From Progne subis subis (Eukaryota > Chordata > Aves > Passeriformes > Hirundinidae): DNA of 64,000 nucleotides. Position numbers and translations under genes: made by a program. Under the pieces are notes generated by a model. The model did no database searches, had not been told where the DNA came from, and saw only the letters and a program-made list of their open reading frames with translations. Below, piece after piece: positions 61,150-64,000 of this stretch. Location: NCBI GenBank assembly GCA_022316685.1, contig JAKJHU010000023.1, positions 1,847,192-1,911,191 of the forward strand, written 5' to 3'. Position 1 is the first letter of the stretch. The number at the start of each line of letters is the position of its first letter.

Positions 61150-62460
61150 CACAGACTTGCAGAGCAGCTGAGGCTGGAAGATGCCTCTGGAGATCATCTA
61201 CTCTAATTACCTGCTCAGAGCAGGGTCAGTGAGAGCAGGTTGCTCAGGGTAATGTCAACTTGGGTTTTAAATATCTCCAAGGATGGAGACTCCACGGTCT
61301 GTCCCAGCAACTGGCTAGCCTCAGAAAAATCTATTTTTCTTCTTAAGTATCTATGGCATTTCCTCTATTTCAATTTATGCCTATTGCCTCTCATTCTGCC
61401 AGTGGTACGAAAGAGAAGAGTCTGACTCTGTCTGCACTGCTCCCTCCCATCAAATATTTAGTTACTGACAAAATCCCCCTGAGCCTTCACAGCTCTTGGC
61501 TGAGCAGTCCCAGCTTGCTCAGCCTTTGCTCATCTGAAAGCTGGCCCAATCACTTAATCATTTCTTTGTGGCCTTTCGATGGACTTCTCCAGTGTGTCCT
61601 TACTGGGGAGCCCAGCACTGGACTTGGTGTTCCAGCTTTGTCTGACCAAGGTTTGGCAGAGAGAAAGGATCATCTCTCTTGACCTGCTGGAAACAGTCTG
61701 CCTGATGCAGCCCAGGATAACATTGCTGGCTCATGCCCAGCTTGGTGTCTACCAGAACCATTTTTGGAAAGCTGTTTTCCAGCTGTTTGGTCCCCAGTTT
61801 CCACTGATCATGTGGTGGTTCCTCCCTGAGTGCAGGACTTCGTACTTCCCCTTCCTGCACTGCACAGAGCTCCTGTCAGATTCCTGGATAGACTTTTTAC
61901 AGCCAGCTCCAAACTTGAGCCCAGCAGTTCAGCTAGTTTTCAGTACACCCCACTGGACACCCAGTCCATTACTAAACCCCCAAACCAGGGTTCTTTAATC
62001 CTGAGTTACAGTGTTAAAAGTCTTGCTACAGTCAGGATAAACAGCATCCACTGCTGTCCCCGCCTCACTAAAGTCACCTCTTCATGAAATGCTGTCAGGT
62101 TGGTCAGGCATCACTTTCCTTTTTAAAACCATGCTGTCTACTCCCAGTCAGCTTCTTTTCTTTCATTTAATGGTTTCAAGGATGATTTGCTGGTTTTCTC
62201 AGAGAATTTGCTTCACTGCTTTCCCAGGTTACTCAAATATTCTTTGCTTAATTTGAAAATGAGTGGCGTTTGCTTTCTTCTCCTTCCTCCAGAGCCTCCC
62301 ACAATCATAAAGCCCTCTCTCAAATAATCAATAGTCACCTTGAAGTGACTTTGACCAGCTCTTTCAGTTTTTTGTTTGCCAGCAGCCTGGCTGACTAGAG
62401 TGAAAGGTGGCTTTTAAGGGAGGTTTGGGGTCTCTTCTGTTGATGCCAGGTTTTTGCAGG
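61150..62460 (-). mobile_element. CR1 LINE, long 3' part including ORF2 remnant
   Basis: On the + strand the reverse-complement CR1 order is seen. CACAGACTTGCAGAGCAGCTGAGG opens the copy (landmark), then CTCTGGAGATCATCTACTC, AGCAGGTTGCTCAGG and ATATCTCCAAGGATGGAGAC. CTCTCTTGACCTGCTGGAAA, GATGCAGCCCAGGATAACA, TTGCTGGCTCATGCCCAGCT and TGCAGGACTTCGTACTTCCC follow. Further on are AATGCTGTCAGGTTGGTCAGGCATC, ACCATGCTG..ACTCCCAGTCA, GGATGATTTGCTGGTTTTCT and TGGCGTTTGCTTTCTTCTCC..CCTCC. The 3' boundary (left) is clear; the left-hand octamers are eroded. Similarity fades between about 62390 and 62460. Overlapping ORFs at 61353-62087 are fragments of this repeat in broken frames. Confidence 0.88.
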
Positions 62461-64000
62461 GCCTGCACACAAAGCATCAGAACTGTCCATATTTGCCTGT
62501 GTGCCCGTATTATAAACGAGCTGCAAATCAATTTAGAGCTAGTCTTTCAGGATGTATTCATCTGAATTCTAGCTTCTCCAAACATCCCTTTACTGGAAGG
62601 CCCATCTAATTAAATTAATATGTAATATAGAATGTCCATTATTTTTTAAAAGTCTATTCAAGTAAAACCCCCTTAAATACTTAGGTTAAAAACTCCTTAA
62701 ATACCCCAGCAAACACCTGCAGTAGTATCAGCAAATTTTTGAAAGTTATTTAAAAATTAGAAGTTAGCAAAGTGTCTAAGTTGGTACTTTAATTTGATTC
62801 ATATTCTGTGAAAATATAGTTATTATTTTGAAGACTGGTTGCAAAATTACTCTGAGTGCAAAAATTTTAAAAAAGCCTGAGGGAACTTTAGTTTATATAG
62901 ATTTAAACTTGGTGAGATTTTAGTTTTGTTGTCTTTAATTTGAAAGCAAAGAAATAAAAGTAAGCCCTTTAAAATATTTGTTGCCTTCCAAATTAATGCT
63001 GTTATTTATTGAGTGTACAGTCAGTGTGTCTCTCATAGAAGTACTGTGGGTTACTTTGCCTCTTTAATCCTTTAGATGGAGATAAATTCTGTTTGTTCCA
63101 TCTTTCTCTGTAGCTGTCTTATCTTTGGGTAATTTTTGTTTATCATCTTCTGTTATTATAGCAATTTCAGTATGCTTCCTGATTATTTTCTGGTAACAAG
63201 AAACTATCAGTGTATTTAATAACTAAGAATAGATGTTAATAAGGCCATATTCATTTCTGTCACCTGAGTTTTAAGTCCTATTTTTAATGTTATTTTAATT
63301 TGTTAAAGTGTAGCAAAGAAAGAATTAGCTGCTTTTTGAACTGTTAAGTAGCATATCCTGTGATTACACAAATGTGTAGCTCAGTTAAATGCTAAAATTT
63401 AGCATAAGGTATTTAAAGTGAAATATTGGAAATATTTATTTATAATCAGAAGTCATTCAGTTCCATTCTGATGGGAAAGGCTCCCAGCTGGGAACCTGTT
63501 AGAAACCTGAAGACTCTTCTTGGAAACTTTCAAGATTGACTTTTATATAACAGTGTTTCATTGAGACAGAACATTTTTGAGCCAGAAAGAAAATGTGTTG
63601 TGCAGGTCACAGCTTCCAGGATTCTTTAAGTCAATACCACTTCTTTGAAAGTTATATTCTGTTTCAGTTTTACATCATACAAATTCACTTCCTCTCTATT
63701 TTGTTTTCTTGCAATGCTTTGTATTGTAACTTGCATCCACTGAAGCCTGTTTTTCGGTCTACAACTAAACCTACAGCTGTGACCAGCCATGGGAAGTTAG
63801 TTTTAGAAATCCACTATTTCTTTCTCACACAAAAGCAGCACACCTCTCTACAATTGCCTGAGTTATTTTCCAAATAAATACCAAGAAATGCCTTTTATCT
63901 ATGATGATTGAATTCTCTGTTTTCTACACAGTAAAATTCCCTGGATTTTTTTTTCCCCCAAGGATTTTTGGGTTTAATTCTGTTTTTTTCTTGTGGGGTT

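Larger units (their letters stand above)
52491..64000 (+). other. DMD: Dystrophin intron 1 (5' part)
   Basis: It begins with the perfect donor GTAAGTACG and runs to the end of the window without a recognisable exon 2 (human exon 2 begins in the Y-E-R-E-D-V-Q-K-K-T region). This matches the very long first intron of vertebrate DMD. It contains an L2/MIR-like tail (54.8 kb), an A25 run (57128-57152), the GGAA/GAAAA array (58.1-58.4 kb), a T/G tract (59.3 kb), a motif cluster (60.4 kb) and a CR1 (61.1-62.4 kb). The Purkinje-type first exon (encoding MSEVSSD in human) was not seen. Confidence 0.75.

Noticed and set aside
52491..64000. Purkinje-type (Dp427p) first exon or dystrophin exon 2
   Set aside because: No sequence encoding MSEVSSD or Y-E-R-E-D-V-Q-K-K-T was found, so these lie outside the window.

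Overview
The window looks like a stretch of passerine bird chromosome. The evidence is several generations of CR1 LINE copies in both orientations, a tRNA-Ile/CR1 composite SINE of the TguSINE1 type, and two well-delimited avian retroviral LTRs, one nested inside the other. Base composition is AT-rich with many long A/T, A/C and T/G tracts. No bacterial-style gene organisation is present. Almost all open reading frames are chance or repeat-derived.

I recognise only one protein-coding segment: the first exon of the muscle-type (Dp427m) dystrophin gene, DMD, on the + strand. It ends at 52490 in a perfect GT donor (GTAAGTA). The 31 coding bases 52460-52490 read M-L-W-Y-E-E-V-E-D-D plus one base of the next codon. 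This has the same length and splice phase as human DMD exon 1 (MLWWEEVEDC, then Y). A perfect CArG box lies about 390 bp upstream of the ATG. On this reading, 1 to about 52.2 kb is the 5' flank of the muscle promoter, or an intron downstream of a more distal brain-type promoter. 52491-64000 is the first part of the very long intron 1.

Layout: 0.6-0.9 kb old CR1 (-); 11.1-12.1 kb decayed CR1 with reverse-transcriptase remnant (+); 12.8 kb 71-base A-tract; 15.1-15.9 kb CR1 scrap followed by an avian LTR fragment; 18.1 kb TguSINE1 (-); 19.4-20.7 kb LTR inside LTR, both with target-site duplications, then a further LTR-like stretch to 21.6 kb; 23.2, 26.2 and 33.1 kb CR1 3' ends; 39.9-41.7 kb very old CR1 of the type abundant in turtles; 48.8 kb (TTTTC)36 array; 50 kb unexplained 190-codon ORF on the - strand; 51.8-52.5 kb DMD muscle promoter and exon 1; 54.8 kb L2/MIR-like tail; 58.1-58.4 kb (GAAAA)n array, the inverted counterpart of the 48.8 kb array; 60.4 kb clustered E-box/MEF2-like/CArG motifs in intron 1; 61.1-62.4 kb CR1 (-). 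The remaining sequence is non-coding with nothing I can assign.

Repeat family names rest on consensus sequences recalled from memory and not on a search, so family-level names are less certain than the class calls.
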